From: Streptomyces sp. NBC_00690
Lineage (GTDB): Bacteria; Actinomycetota; Actinomycetes; Streptomycetales; Streptomycetaceae
DNA: 64,000 nt
NCBI RefSeq assembly: GCF_036226685.1
Contig: NZ_CP109009.1
Location: 4,402,001-4,466,000, forward strand
Direction of reading: 5' to 3'
Below are positions 25,801-34,830 of this stretch, piece by piece. Both the position numbers and the translations under genes were made by a program. The notes below the pieces were generated by a model. The model made no database searches and was not told the DNA's origin. It saw nothing but the letters and a program-made list of their open reading frames with translations. Numbering within the stretch: position 1 is the first letter of the stretch; each line of letters begins with the position of its first letter.

Positions 25801-26834
25801 GGGGTCGCCTCCTGTACGGGCCGGTCTGCCTGGCCCTGTTGTGGTTGAGGCATCTGCGGCGGTTGGGGCCTGCGCACGGAGTCCCTACCGCGGGGCGAGT
25901 GCTTGTCCGCGTAGGCCGCAGCGGCCTCACGGACCCATGCGCCCTGCTCATGCGCCGTGCGCCGCTGTGCGAGGCGCTGTTCGTTGCACGGTCCGTTTCC
26001 CCGGAGGACGGCCTGGAACTCCGCCCAGTCGATCGGGCCGAAGTCATGGTGTCCCCGCTGCTCGTTCCACCGCAGATCGGGGTCGGGCAGTCGGAGCCCG
26101 AGCGCCTCTGCCTGGGGGGCGGCTATGTCCACGAAGCGCTGGCGCAACTCGTCATTGGAGTGGCGCTTGATCTTCCACGCCATGGATTGTGCCGAGTGGG
26201 CGGACTCGTCGTCCGGCGGGCCGAACATCATGAGGGAGGGCCACCACCAGCGGTTCACCGCGTCCTGCGCCATCTCGTGCTGTGCCGGAGTCCCTCGGGA
26301 GAGCGTGAGAAGCAACTCGTAGCCCTGGCGCTGGTGGAAGGACTCCTCCTTGCAGATGCGGACCATCGCACGGGCGTAAGGGCCGTACGAACAGCGGCAC
26401 AGCGGCACCTGGTTGGTGATGGCCGCGCCGTCCACCAACCAGCCGATCGCTCCGACATCGGCCCAGGTCAGCGTGGGGTAGTTGAAGATGGACGAGTATC
26501 GCTGACGGCCGGCGTGGAGCTTGTCCAGCAGTTCGTCGCGGCTGACCCCCAGCGTTTCCGCGGCGCTGTAGAGGTACAGCCCGTGTCCTGCCTCGTCCTG
26601 GACCTTCGCTATCAGGATCGCCTTACGGCGGAGGGAGGGCGCCCGCGTGATCCAGTTCGCCTCGGGTTGCATGCCGATGATCTCGGAGTGCGCGTGCTGC
26701 GCCATCTGACGGATCAAGGTCGCCCGATAGGCGTCCGGCATCCAGTCGCGTGGCTCGATGCGCTCGTCGGCAGCGACGGCTTGGTCGAAAACCGCCTCAT
26801 AGCCGTCTGCCGCATCCATCGTCACTGCGGTCAT
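25797..26834 (-). CDS. paaA: Phenylacetyl-CoA epoxidase catalytic subunit PaaA
   Basis: A 345-aa catalytic subunit carrying the di-iron site that epoxidises the ring of phenylacetyl-CoA. Metal-ligand motifs are visible in KVQDEAGHG and [10 protein letters not shown] (E..H pairs). The C-terminus (from about 315) is a Pro/Gln-rich extension beyond the core. It is the first gene of the operon. The 20-bp palindromic site at 26845-26864 is only 10 nt before its start codon, an ideal position for repression. Identity is clear. Confidence 0.96.
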   Translation of the reverse strand: MTAVTMDAADGYEAVFDQAVAADERIEPRDWMPDAYRATLIRQMAQHAHSEIIGMQPEANWITRAPSLRRKAILIAKVQDEAGHGLYLYSAAETLGVSRDELLDKLHAGRQRYSSIFNYPTLTWADVGAIGWLVDGAAITNQVPLCRCSYGPYARAMVRICKEESFHQRQGYELLLTLSRGTPAQHEMAQDAVNRWWWPSLMMFGPPDDESAHSAQSMAWKIKRHSNDELRQRFVDIAAPQAEALGLRLPDPDLRWNEQRGHHDFGPIDWAEFQAVLRGNGPCNEQRLAQRRTAHEQGAWVREAAAAYADKHSPRGRDSVRRPQPPQMPQPQQGQADRPVQEATP

Positions 26835-26844
26835 CCGAACCCCC

Positions 26845-26864
26845 TACCGACCGATCGTTCGGTT
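26845..26864. promoter_or_regulatory. Putative TetR (PaaR) operator upstream of paaA
   Basis: The complementary strand reads AACCGAACGATCGGTCGGTA, with dyad ACCGnnCGnnCGGT. The same 20 bp occur at 32220-32239 between paaN and paaH. It begins 10 nt before the paaA start codon. The core matches what I recall of PaaR operators in Corynebacterium (ACCGnnCGnnCGGT). The regulator would be the TetR protein at 34077. Confidence 0.82.
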
Positions 26865-26949
26865 CATTGACTTCAATGGTGAGTCGCTGCCCCTTAGGGT
26901 GTCAACCCTGTGGATGACCGAGGGTGGGGCGACGCGGGATCGGGGCGGG

Positions 26950-28275
26950 ATGCACTCGTACGACAGCGGTGGCACCAAGGGCGCCGACGGCCAACGGCCC
27001 CGAGATTCGGCCGATCGGGTGGACGGGCCCCCTTCGAGCCCTGCTGAGCAGCACAAACGCCCGCTGAATGGACGCCTGGACTCCCATGGGAGCCCTGTGG
27101 AGCCCCAGCCCCCTGTGAACACCGAGTCGGAGCCGGGGAGCCCCGCCGCCCCGGAAGAGAGCGCCGCGGATGGTGTGGATCCCCCGGACAGCGCCGGACC
27201 GGGCGGTGTCTCTGCCGATCCGCTCCCTGCCGATCCGTCCGCTGGCGAGTCCGGGGCCCAGATACCGGCGGCGGATCTCCACCTGGCCGACAGCTCCACG
27301 GCCCACCTCGACACCGTACGGGCCCCCTCGGGCGGGGCTGCTGTGCCCGAGTCCCTCAGCGGCGGCGCCACCACTCCGCAGCGCTCAGCCCCTATCGATG
27401 ATGGCTCCTGGCGGGAGGCGCCCGGCGCTCCTCGCCCCCTGCCGCCCTCTGTCGGGGCATGGAGTGCAATCCCATCCCAGCAGGCGCAGGCACCCGTCCC
27501 GTCACTGGAGGCGACCCGTCCGCCTCCACCAGGCTCCGCAGTACCTGAGAGCCCCATACCTCCCCCCGGCACAACCGGTGCCGTTGAGCCGCCGATGGAC
27601 GGCACCAGTGGCCTGGCGGCCCTCTCCCGCCCCTACCAGGCCGTCCTCGGTGCTGCTCTCGCGCTGATCGCCCTGCTCGCCTCCACGCACGTGGCCATGG
27701 TTTTTCTGCATGTCGCACCCTCGAACACGGTGACCAAGGAGTACGGCAAGGCCGTCGACGCCTGGATCTACCCCGAATTCGAGCAGAACTGGAAACTCTT
27801 CGCTCCCAACCCGCTCCAACAGAACGTCTCCGTACAGGTGAAGGCGGAAGTACGAAGGGCGGACGGCGGACGGATCGTCACCGAGTGGATCGATCTCACC
27901 GCCGAGGACAGCGCGTCGATACGCGGAAATCTGCTGCCCAGCCATGTCCAGCAGAACAAGCTGCGGCGGGCCTGGGACCTCTACTCCAACTCCCACGATG
28001 ACCAGAACCGTCCCAACGGGCTTCGTGGTCGGCTCTCCGAGAGCTATCTGAAACGCATCGCCCTGGTGCGCCTCGAAGCACACGACCTCCGCGGAGTGGT
28101 CGAGCGCGTCCGCTTCCGTGCGACGACCGTCCTGGTCGAAGCGCCGAAATGGAGCGACGAGCAGACCGACACCCGGCCGTCCCATCGAGAACTGCCGTGG
28201 TGGACGATCTCCGCCGATGACCGTCCGGGCGATGACGGCGAGAAGAGCGTCGAACGTACGGAGGCGGTCCGATGA
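26950..28275 (+). CDS. DUF5819 family membrane protein
   Basis: About 441 aa. The first 210 residues are Pro/Ser/Ala-rich, low in hydrophobic residues and probably disordered. One TM helix follows (ALALIALLASTHVAMVFLHVA), then about 200 residues, presumably extracytoplasmic, with the conserved block IYPEFEQNWKLFAPNP. DUF5819 has no assigned function. Its stop overlaps the start of the HTTM gene (ATGA), so the two proteins are probably a functional pair. Start codons at 26899 (GTG), 26914 (ATG) and 26950 (ATG) are all possible; 26950 has GGGGCGGG just upstream but the choice is weak. It is divergent from paaA. Confidence 0.8.
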   Translation: MHSYDSGGTKGADGQRPRDSADRVDGPPSSPAEQHKRPLNGRLDSHGSPVEPQPPVNTESEPGSPAAPEESAADGVDPPDSAGPGGVSADPLPADPSAGESGAQIPAADLHLADSSTAHLDTVRAPSGGAAVPESLSGGATTPQRSAPIDDGSWREAPGAPRPLPPSVGAWSAIPSQQAQAPVPSLEATRPPPPGSAVPESPIPPPGTTGAVEPPMDGTSGLAALSRPYQAVLGAALALIALLASTHVAMVFLHVAPSNTVTKEYGKAVDAWIYPEFEQNWKLFAPNPLQQNVSVQVKAEVRRADGGRIVTEWIDLTAEDSASIRGNLLPSHVQQNKLRRAWDLYSNSHDDQNRPNGLRGRLSESYLKRIALVRLEAHDLRGVVERVRFRATTVLVEAPKWSDEQTDTRPSHRELPWWTISADDRPGDDGEKSVERTEAVR

Positions 28276-29528
28276 CCTACCCTTCCCGCAGCCGGATCGC
28301 CGACGCCGTGCAGACGGTGACCTCTAAGGCGATAGGGCCCTACCAGACGGCCATCGTCCGGATCGGGTTCGCCGCCACCTGGTTGCTGTTCCTCCTGCGC
28401 GAGTTTCCCAACCGCCAGGCGATGTACGGCCCGGACGCGCCCTGGAGTTGGGAGATGGGGCGCCAGCTCATTTCCGGCAACGACGCCTTCACCACCCTCA
28501 TGTGGTCGGACGGCGGACTGTGGTTCGAGACCGTCTATGTGATGTCGGTGCTCTCCAGCGCCCTGCTCATGGTCGGTTGGCGCACCCGCACCATGTCCGC
28601 GGTGTTCATGGTGGGCGTGCTGTCCCTGCAGAACCGCTCGATCTTCATCGGCGACGGCGGCGACAACGTCATCCATCTCGTGGCCATCTACCTCGTCTTC
28701 ACCCGCTGTGGGCAGGTCTGGTCCTTGGACGCCCGGCGCGCTGCCCGCACGGCTGAGGCACCGCCCGGCAAGCACTCCTCCGACGACGTCGGCCCCGCCC
28801 TGTGGATGATCCTCGGCACCTTCCTCCTCATCGGGACCTTCCTCAACCAGACCGGCTGGCACGTCCTTCTGCTCCTGTGGGCCCTGTGGGCGGTACAGGG
28901 CGTGTGGTGGCTGCTCGGGCGGTACGCCCCGAACGGTCAGCCGCGCCTCCTGCTGGACGCCATCGCCAACCTCTGCCACAACGCCGCGCTGCTCGTCGTC
29001 ATGGCGGAGGTGTGCCTGATCTACGCCACCGCCGGTTGGTACAAGGTCCAGGGGTCCCGCTGGCAGGACGGCACCGCGCTGTACTACCCGCTCCAACTCG
29101 ACTACTTCACGCCTTGGCCCGCCCTCTCCGATCTGCTGGCATCCGGGGGCGTGATGGTGCTGGTGCTCACCTACGGCACCGTCATCGTGCAGGTCGCCTT
29201 TCCCTTCACCCTCTTCAACCGGCGGGTGAAGAACGTGCTCCTCGCGGTGATGATGCTGGAACACGCCGCCATCGCCGTGCTGCTCGGGCTGCCCTTCTTC
29301 TCGCTCGCGATGATCGCCGCTGATGCGGTGTTCCTTCCCACCGCCTTCCTGGTGTGGCTCGGGGCCAGGGCGGCCCGAGGTCGGTCCCGAGTGAGCTCCC
29401 GCTTCGGGAAGGGCCGGGTGCCCGACCACAGGGAGGGGCAGGAGCATCCCAGCCCGCAGGGGGCGCCCCCCGCGGGGCACGAGGTCATGGCCAAGGCGGC
29501 GCCTGAGCGATCGCCCCAACCCCCGTAA
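28272..29528 (+). CDS. HTTM domain polytopic membrane protein
   Basis: A 418-aa protein with about eight to ten TM helices and an HTTM domain, the domain shared with vitamin K-dependent gamma-glutamyl carboxylases and the Bacillus SdpB family. The signature region is LQNRSIFIGDGGDNVIHLVA and FTRCGQVWSLD, followed by the loop GWYKVQGSRWQDGTALYYPL. The C-terminus is a basic, Pro-rich cytoplasmic tail. It is translationally coupled to DUF5819. Whether it has carboxylase chemistry or acts in peptide maturation is unknown. The rRNA methyltransferase gene starts 10 nt later on the same strand. Confidence 0.85.
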   Translation: MTYPSRSRIADAVQTVTSKAIGPYQTAIVRIGFAATWLLFLLREFPNRQAMYGPDAPWSWEMGRQLISGNDAFTTLMWSDGGLWFETVYVMSVLSSALLMVGWRTRTMSAVFMVGVLSLQNRSIFIGDGGDNVIHLVAIYLVFTRCGQVWSLDARRAARTAEAPPGKHSSDDVGPALWMILGTFLLIGTFLNQTGWHVLLLLWALWAVQGVWWLLGRYAPNGQPRLLLDAIANLCHNAALLVVMAEVCLIYATAGWYKVQGSRWQDGTALYYPLQLDYFTPWPALSDLLASGGVMVLVLTYGTVIVQVAFPFTLFNRRVKNVLLAVMMLEHAAIAVLLGLPFFSLAMIAADAVFLPTAFLVWLGARAARGRSRVSSRFGKGRVPDHREGQEHPSPQGAPPAGHEVMAKAAPERSPQPP

Positions 29529-29537
29529 CCTGGGCGG

Positions 29538-30323
29538 ATGAGCGACGACGACACCATCGAAGCGGTACGGCGCTGGCAGGAGACCCTGCCGGACGCAGTG
29601 CTGCTCGATGGGTTCCACGCCCTGAAGCACGCTCTGCGCTTCGGTGCCGAGGTGCAGATGGCCCTTTCCAGCGACAAGGGCGCGGTCCTCGCTCTCGCGG
29701 AGGACCTGGCCGGTGACGTCAGGGAACGGGTGCAGGACTTGGTACGGGAAGTCCCAGCCGCCACCCTGCGGGAACTCCTCCCACGCGTGCATCCCACTCG
29801 GGTCGCTGCGCTCGCGACCCGGCCCAGCCGTGCGATGAACGTGAGCGCCCTGGAGCGGCTTCCGCGGACATCGCCCGTGGTCGTCCTCGACAATCCGCGC
29901 AATCTGGGGAACGTCGGCGCGGTGGTACGACTCGCCGCCGGCTTCGGCGTCACGGGGGTCGTCACCACCGGCGACATGGACCCCTGGCACCCGAATGCCG
30001 TCCGAGCCGGAGCCGGGTTGCACTACGCCACTGCCGTCGAACACCTTCCCGCCGACGGGCTTCCACCTGGTCCGCTCTACGTACTCGACCCGGAGGGAAA
30101 GGACATCCGGTCGGTGTCCCTTCCCGATGACGCCCTGATTGCCTTCGGGTCAGAACGCCATGGCATCTCGCCCGAACTCCGCGACCAGGCCACCGAACTG
30201 CTCGCTCTGCCGATGCGGCCCCAGGTGTCCAGCTACAACCTCGCGACCAGCGTCGCCATGACCCTCTTCCACTGGGGTGGCCCCGCACTCCAGACCACTT
30301 CGGACGCCGAAGCGGGCCACTGA
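29538..30323 (+). CDS. TrmH/SpoU family RNA 2'-O-methyltransferase
   Basis: A 261-aa SPOUT methyltransferase using S-adenosylmethionine to methylate a ribose 2'-OH of rRNA or tRNA. An N-terminal substrate-binding part (about 1-110) precedes the knotted catalytic domain with motif 1 NPRNLGNVGAVVR, motif 2 FGSERHGIS and motif 3 VSSYNLATSVAMTLF. It has the normal length. It begins 10 nt after the HTTM stop, so it may share that transcript. It converges on paaN. The exact RNA target cannot be inferred. Confidence 0.92.
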   Translation: MSDDDTIEAVRRWQETLPDAVLLDGFHALKHALRFGAEVQMALSSDKGAVLALAEDLAGDVRERVQDLVREVPAATLRELLPRVHPTRVAALATRPSRAMNVSALERLPRTSPVVVLDNPRNLGNVGAVVRLAAGFGVTGVVTTGDMDPWHPNAVRAGAGLHYATAVEHLPADGLPPGPLYVLDPEGKDIRSVSLPDDALIAFGSERHGISPELRDQATELLALPMRPQVSSYNLATSVAMTLFHWGGPALQTTSDAEAGH

Positions 30324-30455
30324 GCGAGGTACCGGGACCGTGAGGCCCCCGAGGCCCCGATGTGCCCACGGCGGCGACCCATGGCGCCGGTGAGACGGGG
30401 CCGGCTGCTCGCGGAGGGGCTGGGCGACGGGGGAGCGCAGTCCGGCGCAAGAGGT

Positions 30456-30485
30456 CGTGCGGGGCAGTGGTGACCGCCCCGCACG
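30456..30485. terminator. Bidirectional hairpin between the methyltransferase gene and paaN
   Basis: A 9-bp stem CGTGCGGGG/CCCCGCACG with a 12-nt loop, ending 4 nt from the paaN stop codon. It suits termination of both convergent genes. Confidence 0.6.
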
Positions 30486-30489
30486 ATGC

Positions 30490-32166
30490 TCAGGCTTGCC
30501 GCCGGACCTCCACCACGCGGAATCGATTCGAGACGAACGCCCCGTCGCACAGGGCGGCGTTCGCCGCTGGGTTGCCTCCCGATCCATGGAAATCCGAGAA
30601 CGCAGCGGTCTGGTTCACATACACCCCGCCCGTCAGATTCAGCGAAAGCTGCGCCGACTCCTCCAGGCAGACGTCCTCGATCGCCCGTTCCACCTCCGGC
30701 GAGGTGGTGTAGGCGCCCACCGTCATGGCGCCTTGGTCGCGAATGGTGCGCCGCAGCAGTTCGACCGCGTCCGCGGTCGAGTCCATCGCCACCGCGAATG
30801 ACACCGGACCGAAGCACTCCGAGAGATAGACGGATTCGGTCTCGGGCTTGCCCCCGTCGAGCTTCACGATCGCGGGCGTCCGCACGACCGCTTCGGGAAA
30901 CTCCGGATTCACGATCGCCCGGGAGCCCAGCGCCACTTCCCCCAGCTTGGCGGCGCCCTCCAGACGCCCTCGTACGTCCTCGTTGACCAACGCACCGAGC
31001 AGGGCGTTCGCTCGGGCGTCATCACCGAGCAGGCCACTCACCGAGGCAGCGAGATCGCTGACGACGTCGTCGTAGGACTTGGGACCGACGTCCGTGGAGA
31101 TCCCCTCTCGGGGGATGAGGAGATTCTGCGGGGTGGTGCACATCTGGCCGCTGTAGAGCGACAGGGAGAAGGCCAGGTTGGACAACATGCCCTTGTAGTC
31201 GTCGGTGGAGTCGATGAGGACGGTGTTGACCCCCGCCTTCTCCGTGTACACCTGGGCCTGACGGGCGTTGGCCTCCAACCAGTCACCGAAGGCACTGGAC
31301 CCCGTGTAGTCAATGATCTTGATCTCGGGGCGGGTGGCCAGGGTCTTGGCGATGCCCTCACCGGGTCGCTCCACGGCGAGGCAGACCAGATTCGGATCGA
31401 ACCCGGCCTCGGCGAGCACCTCACGAGCCACGCGCACGGTGAGGGCGAGCGGCAGCACCGCCCGGGGGTGTGGTTTGACCAGCACGGGATTGCCGGTGGC
31501 CAGCGAGGCAAACAGCCCGGGATAGCCGTTCCACGTGGGGAAGGTGTTGCAGCCGACCAACAGGGCGATGCCCCGACCCGCCGTGGTGAACGTCTTGCCC
31601 AGCTTCAGGGGGTCCCGCTTGCCCTGGGGCTTTGACCAGTCAGCCGCGGCTGGAGTCCGGGTCTGCTCCGCATAGGCATACGCAACCGCCTCCAGACCAC
31701 GGTCCTGTGCATGGGGACCGCCCGCCTGGAACGCCATCATGAACGCCTGGCCGCTCGTGTGCATCACGGCGTGGGCGAACTCGTGCGTACGGGCGCTGAT
31801 GCGGGCCAGGACCTCCAGACAAAGCAGAGCCCGGATCTCGGGCCCGGCAGCCCGCCAGGCTGGCATCGCCGCGCGCATTGCAGGAAGGAGCACCTCGATG
31901 TCGGGATGGGGATACTCGATGGCCAGCTCGGGTCCATAGGGGGAGGTCTCGGCGCCGGTCCAGCCGTCGGTGCCCGGCTGGTCCAGGTCGAATCGGGTGT
32001 GGCGGAGCGCTTCGAAGGCCGCGATCCCATCGGCGGGCGCGCTCTCGCCGTATGCCTTGGGGTGTTCCGGATGAGGGGACCAATAGGCACGGGTGCGGAT
32101 GGCTTCGAGGGCCTGGTCGAGCGTGGCCCGGTGGCTCTCGGTCAGCCGGGTCTCGGTCAGCTGCAT
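30490..32166 (-). CDS. paaN: Phenylacetic acid degradation aldehyde dehydrogenase PaaN
   Basis: A 558-aa aldehyde dehydrogenase-superfamily enzyme of the actinobacterial PaaN type. The NAD(P)-binding/catalytic region includes VYTEKAGVNTVLIDS (general-base Glu in EKAG) and nucleophile Cys in SGQMCTTPQN. It should oxidise the semialdehyde formed after opening of the oxepin-CoA ring. Unlike E. coli PaaZ it has no C-terminal MaoC hydratase domain, so ring hydrolysis needs a separate protein that is not in this window. It is transcribed away from paaH, with a shared operator between the two. Confidence 0.93.
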   Translation of the reverse strand: MQLTETRLTESHRATLDQALEAIRTRAYWSPHPEHPKAYGESAPADGIAAFEALRHTRFDLDQPGTDGWTGAETSPYGPELAIEYPHPDIEVLLPAMRAAMPAWRAAGPEIRALLCLEVLARISARTHEFAHAVMHTSGQAFMMAFQAGGPHAQDRGLEAVAYAYAEQTRTPAAADWSKPQGKRDPLKLGKTFTTAGRGIALLVGCNTFPTWNGYPGLFASLATGNPVLVKPHPRAVLPLALTVRVAREVLAEAGFDPNLVCLAVERPGEGIAKTLATRPEIKIIDYTGSSAFGDWLEANARQAQVYTEKAGVNTVLIDSTDDYKGMLSNLAFSLSLYSGQMCTTPQNLLIPREGISTDVGPKSYDDVVSDLAASVSGLLGDDARANALLGALVNEDVRGRLEGAAKLGEVALGSRAIVNPEFPEAVVRTPAIVKLDGGKPETESVYLSECFGPVSFAVAMDSTADAVELLRRTIRDQGAMTVGAYTTSPEVERAIEDVCLEESAQLSLNLTGGVYVNQTAAFSDFHGSGGNPAANAALCDGAFVSNRFRVVEVRRQA

Positions 32167-32219
32167 GACGGACCAACTCCTCGTCGAGCTGGGCAGGAAC
32201 GGAAGGACAGAGTTAGAGT

Positions 32220-32239
32220 AACCGAACGATCGGTCGGTA
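32220..32239. promoter_or_regulatory. Putative TetR (PaaR) operator in the paaN-paaH divergent promoter
   Basis: AACCGAACGATCGGTCGGTA is identical over 20 bp to the site in front of paaA (opposite orientation). It lies 53 nt upstream of paaN and 50 nt upstream of paaH-paaR, so one site could control both directions and autoregulate the TetR gene. A DnaA-box-like TTATCCACA (minus strand) is at 32259-32267. Confidence 0.82.
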
Positions 32240-32289
32240 CAAGGGGGCCTGTCAAACCTGTGGATAACTCATCCGGGAGGATCACTCCC

Positions 32290-34080
32290 ATGACTGCCGA
32301 CGAGCAGAGCGCAACTCCTTCGGCACGTGCCGTCCCTACGGAGGGGCGCACCCTGCCCGGCGATCTCGGCCGAACGACCCCGAGCACGCCGAACGCCGAC
32401 CCACTACAGACGGTCCTGCCCCCGGCGGGCTCGGAACCGGCTGCTGCGCGCCCGACCGCCTCGCGCGATGGCCGCGCCCCGGTGGGCGTCCCACTGGACC
32501 CCGCCCGCCCCGTCGCCGTCGTGGGTACGGGGACCATGGGACAGGGAATCGCTCAGATCGCCCTTGCCGCAGGTCATCCCGTACACCTCTACGACACCGC
32601 GCCGGGACGAGCGGCCGAAGCCGCCACCGCGATCGGCGCCCGAATCGACCGGCTGGTGGCCAAGGGGCGAATGGCCCCTTCCGAACGGGATGCCGCCCTG
32701 CCCCGGCTCACCGCGGCGTCGGAACCGTCCGAACTCGCCGGCGCGGGGCTGGTCATCGAGGCGGTCGTCGAGGATCTCACCGTCAAGCAGGAGTTGTTCC
32801 GATCATTGGAGGACGTGGTCGCGGACGACTGTCTGCTCGCCACGAACACCTCCTCCCTCTCCGTGACGGCCATCGCCGGTGCTCTTCGTCTCCCCGGCCG
32901 CTTCGTGGGCCTCCACTTCTTCAATCCGGCACCGCTGCTTCCGCTGGTCGAGGTGGTCAGCGGCTTCGCCACGGCACAGCAATCGGCCGCCGATGCCCTG
33001 GCAACCGTCGCAGCCTGGGGAAAAAACCCTGTGAGCTGCGCCGATCTACCAGGCTTCATCGTCAATCGGGTGGCGCGGCCGTTCTATGCGGAGGGGTTCG
33101 CCCTCCATGAGGACCGGATCGCGGACCCCGCCACCATCGATGCCGTGCTGCGGGAGTCGGGCGGATTCCGGATGGGTCCCTTCGAGCTGACGGACCTGAT
33201 CGGTCAGGATGTGAATGCGGCAGTCACCCGTTCCGTGTGGGAAGCGAACTTCCAGAGCCCGAAGTTCACGCCCTCGCTGAGTCAACGACGGTTGGTGGAC
33301 GCCGGCCTGCTGGGGCGCAAGACCGGCCGTGGTTGGTACGACCACACGGAGGGTGCGCCCAGCCCCGAGCCGCAGGTGGCAGCGTCCGCGCAGCCGCCCG
33401 CGTACGTCATAGCCGAAGGCGGACTGGGTGCGGCTGCCGCACTGCTGGAACTGATCGCCGAGTCGGACGTCCCCTTGCGTCGGCAGGACGAGAGCGTACG
33501 GAGCCAACTGGTGCTTCCCGGCGGGGGCCGACTGGCGCTCACCGATGGATCCATGTCCGGAGAGTTCGACGATCTGGTCCACTTCGACCTCGCCCTCGAC
33601 TACCGCGCGGCCACCCGTGTCGCGCTCGCACCCTCTCCCCGTACCTCCGAACGCACCCTCCGTGAGGCGATCGGCCTCTTCCAGGCCCTTGGGAAGCAGG
33701 TCAGCGTCATCGGTGACGCACCTGGGATGATCGTGGCCCGCACGGTGGCGATGCTGATCGATTTCGCCGCCGACGCCGTGACCAAGGGGGTCGCCACCGA
33801 GGACGCCGTCGACACGGCGATGAAACTCGGCGCCAACTATCCACTCGGCCCGCTCGCTTGGCACCGAAGGCTCCCGCCGGACTGGGTGCACACCCTGTTG
33901 CAGAATGTGCACACCCGGATCCCCAGCGGTCGTTACGGGCCGGGTCTCGCACTCTTCCAGCACCTTCACACCGGTGCCGGCAGGCATGCGGAGGGCGGCC
34001 CGACGACCGGTGGCCGGTGGGGGGACGAAGCGGGCCACACAGGTCCCGGGCGCAGCGGGAACAGAGGAGCGAACGGATGA
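32290..34080 (+). CDS. paaH: 3-hydroxyacyl-CoA dehydrogenase PaaH
   Basis: A 596-aa NAD-dependent dehydrogenase. A disordered, Pro-rich N-terminal extension (about 1-75) precedes the Rossmann domain VAVVGTGTMGQGIAQIA. Then come the catalytic stretch GLHFFNPAPLLPLVEVV and NRVARPFY, the 3HCDH C-terminal domain, and a second 3HCDH-like C-terminal repeat (about 455-560; DAPGMIVARTVAMLIDFA), as in PaaH/PaaC-type enzymes. It would oxidise 3-hydroxyadipyl-CoA in phenylacetate breakdown. GGGAGGA precedes ATG 32290. The stop overlaps the TetR start (ATGA). Confidence 0.93.
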   Translation: MTADEQSATPSARAVPTEGRTLPGDLGRTTPSTPNADPLQTVLPPAGSEPAAARPTASRDGRAPVGVPLDPARPVAVVGTGTMGQGIAQIALAAGHPVHLYDTAPGRAAEAATAIGARIDRLVAKGRMAPSERDAALPRLTAASEPSELAGAGLVIEAVVEDLTVKQELFRSLEDVVADDCLLATNTSSLSVTAIAGALRLPGRFVGLHFFNPAPLLPLVEVVSGFATAQQSAADALATVAAWGKNPVSCADLPGFIVNRVARPFYAEGFALHEDRIADPATIDAVLRESGGFRMGPFELTDLIGQDVNAAVTRSVWEANFQSPKFTPSLSQRRLVDAGLLGRKTGRGWYDHTEGAPSPEPQVAASAQPPAYVIAEGGLGAAAALLELIAESDVPLRRQDESVRSQLVLPGGGRLALTDGSMSGEFDDLVHFDLALDYRAATRVALAPSPRTSERTLREAIGLFQALGKQVSVIGDAPGMIVARTVAMLIDFAADAVTKGVATEDAVDTAMKLGANYPLGPLAWHRRLPPDWVHTLLQNVHTRIPSGRYGPGLALFQHLHTGAGRHAEGGPTTGGRWGDEAGHTGPGRSGNRGANG

Positions 34081-34682
34081 CCACGGCCAAGCGCGACACG
34101 TACACCCCGGAGACATTGCTGACCGTCGCCGTACGGATATTCAACGACCGCGGCTACGACGGCACGTCCATGGAGCACCTCTCCCAGGCGGCCGGGATCT
34201 CCAAGTCCTCCATCTACCACCATGTGTCGGGCAAGGAGGAGTTGTTGCGCAGGGCGGTCAGCCGGGCGCTCGACTCGTTGTTCGCCGTGCTGGAGGAGCC
34301 GGGCGCCCAGCGGGGGCGGGCCATCGAGCGGGTCGAGTACGTGACCCGCCGTACCGTGGAGGTGCTGATGGCGGAGTTGCCCTATGTGACGCTGCTCCTG
34401 AGGGTGCGGGGCAACACCAAGACCGAGCGGTGGGCCCTGGAACGGCGCCGGGAGTTCGACCAGCGGGTCGCCGATCTACTGAAGGCGGCGGCAGCCGAGG
34501 GCGATCTGCGGGGGGACGTGGACATGCGGCTGGCGACCAGGCTGCTCTTCGGGATGGTGAACTCCCTGGTGGAGTGGTATCGACCCCACCCGGGCGGCGG
34601 TCATGATGTCCAGCTCGCCGAGACGGTCGTACGGCTGGCCTTCGACGGGCTGCGTACGGACGGGACCGCCGGCCACGCCTGA
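34077..34682 (+). CDS. paaR: TetR-family transcriptional regulator, probable PaaR
   Basis: A 201-aa TetR protein with an N-terminal HTH (about 12-58; TVAVRIFNDRGYDGTSMEHLSQ, SKSSIYHHVSGKEELL) and an all-helical C-terminal ligand domain with the TetR_C-type RVRGNTKTERWALERRREFD region. Overlap with paaH (ATGA) and the matching operators in front of paaA and paaN/paaH imply that it represses the phenylacetate genes and itself. The inducer in characterised PaaR systems is phenylacetyl-CoA. Regulation here is inferred from the binding-site pattern, not shown. Confidence 0.88.
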   Translation: MTTAKRDTYTPETLLTVAVRIFNDRGYDGTSMEHLSQAAGISKSSIYHHVSGKEELLRRAVSRALDSLFAVLEEPGAQRGRAIERVEYVTRRTVEVLMAELPYVTLLLRVRGNTKTERWALERRREFDQRVADLLKAAAAEGDLRGDVDMRLATRLLFGMVNSLVEWYRPHPGGGHDVQLAETVVRLAFDGLRTDGTAGHA

Positions 34683-34830
34683 TCCGATGTGGCGCCCGGG
34701 CGCGAATGGCTTTCCATAGATGACTTTCCGCAGGTCAGCGGAGTGTCCGCTGCTGGCTGCTGCGTCGTCCAGGGCCGGACCGCAGGTGCGAGGGCTCTCT
34801 TGAAAGCGCTCCCGCTTGCCCTGAGAGGTC

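Noticed and set aside
28044..30044. 666-codon minus-strand open frame
   Set aside because: Shadow of the DUF5819, HTTM and SPOUT methyltransferase genes.
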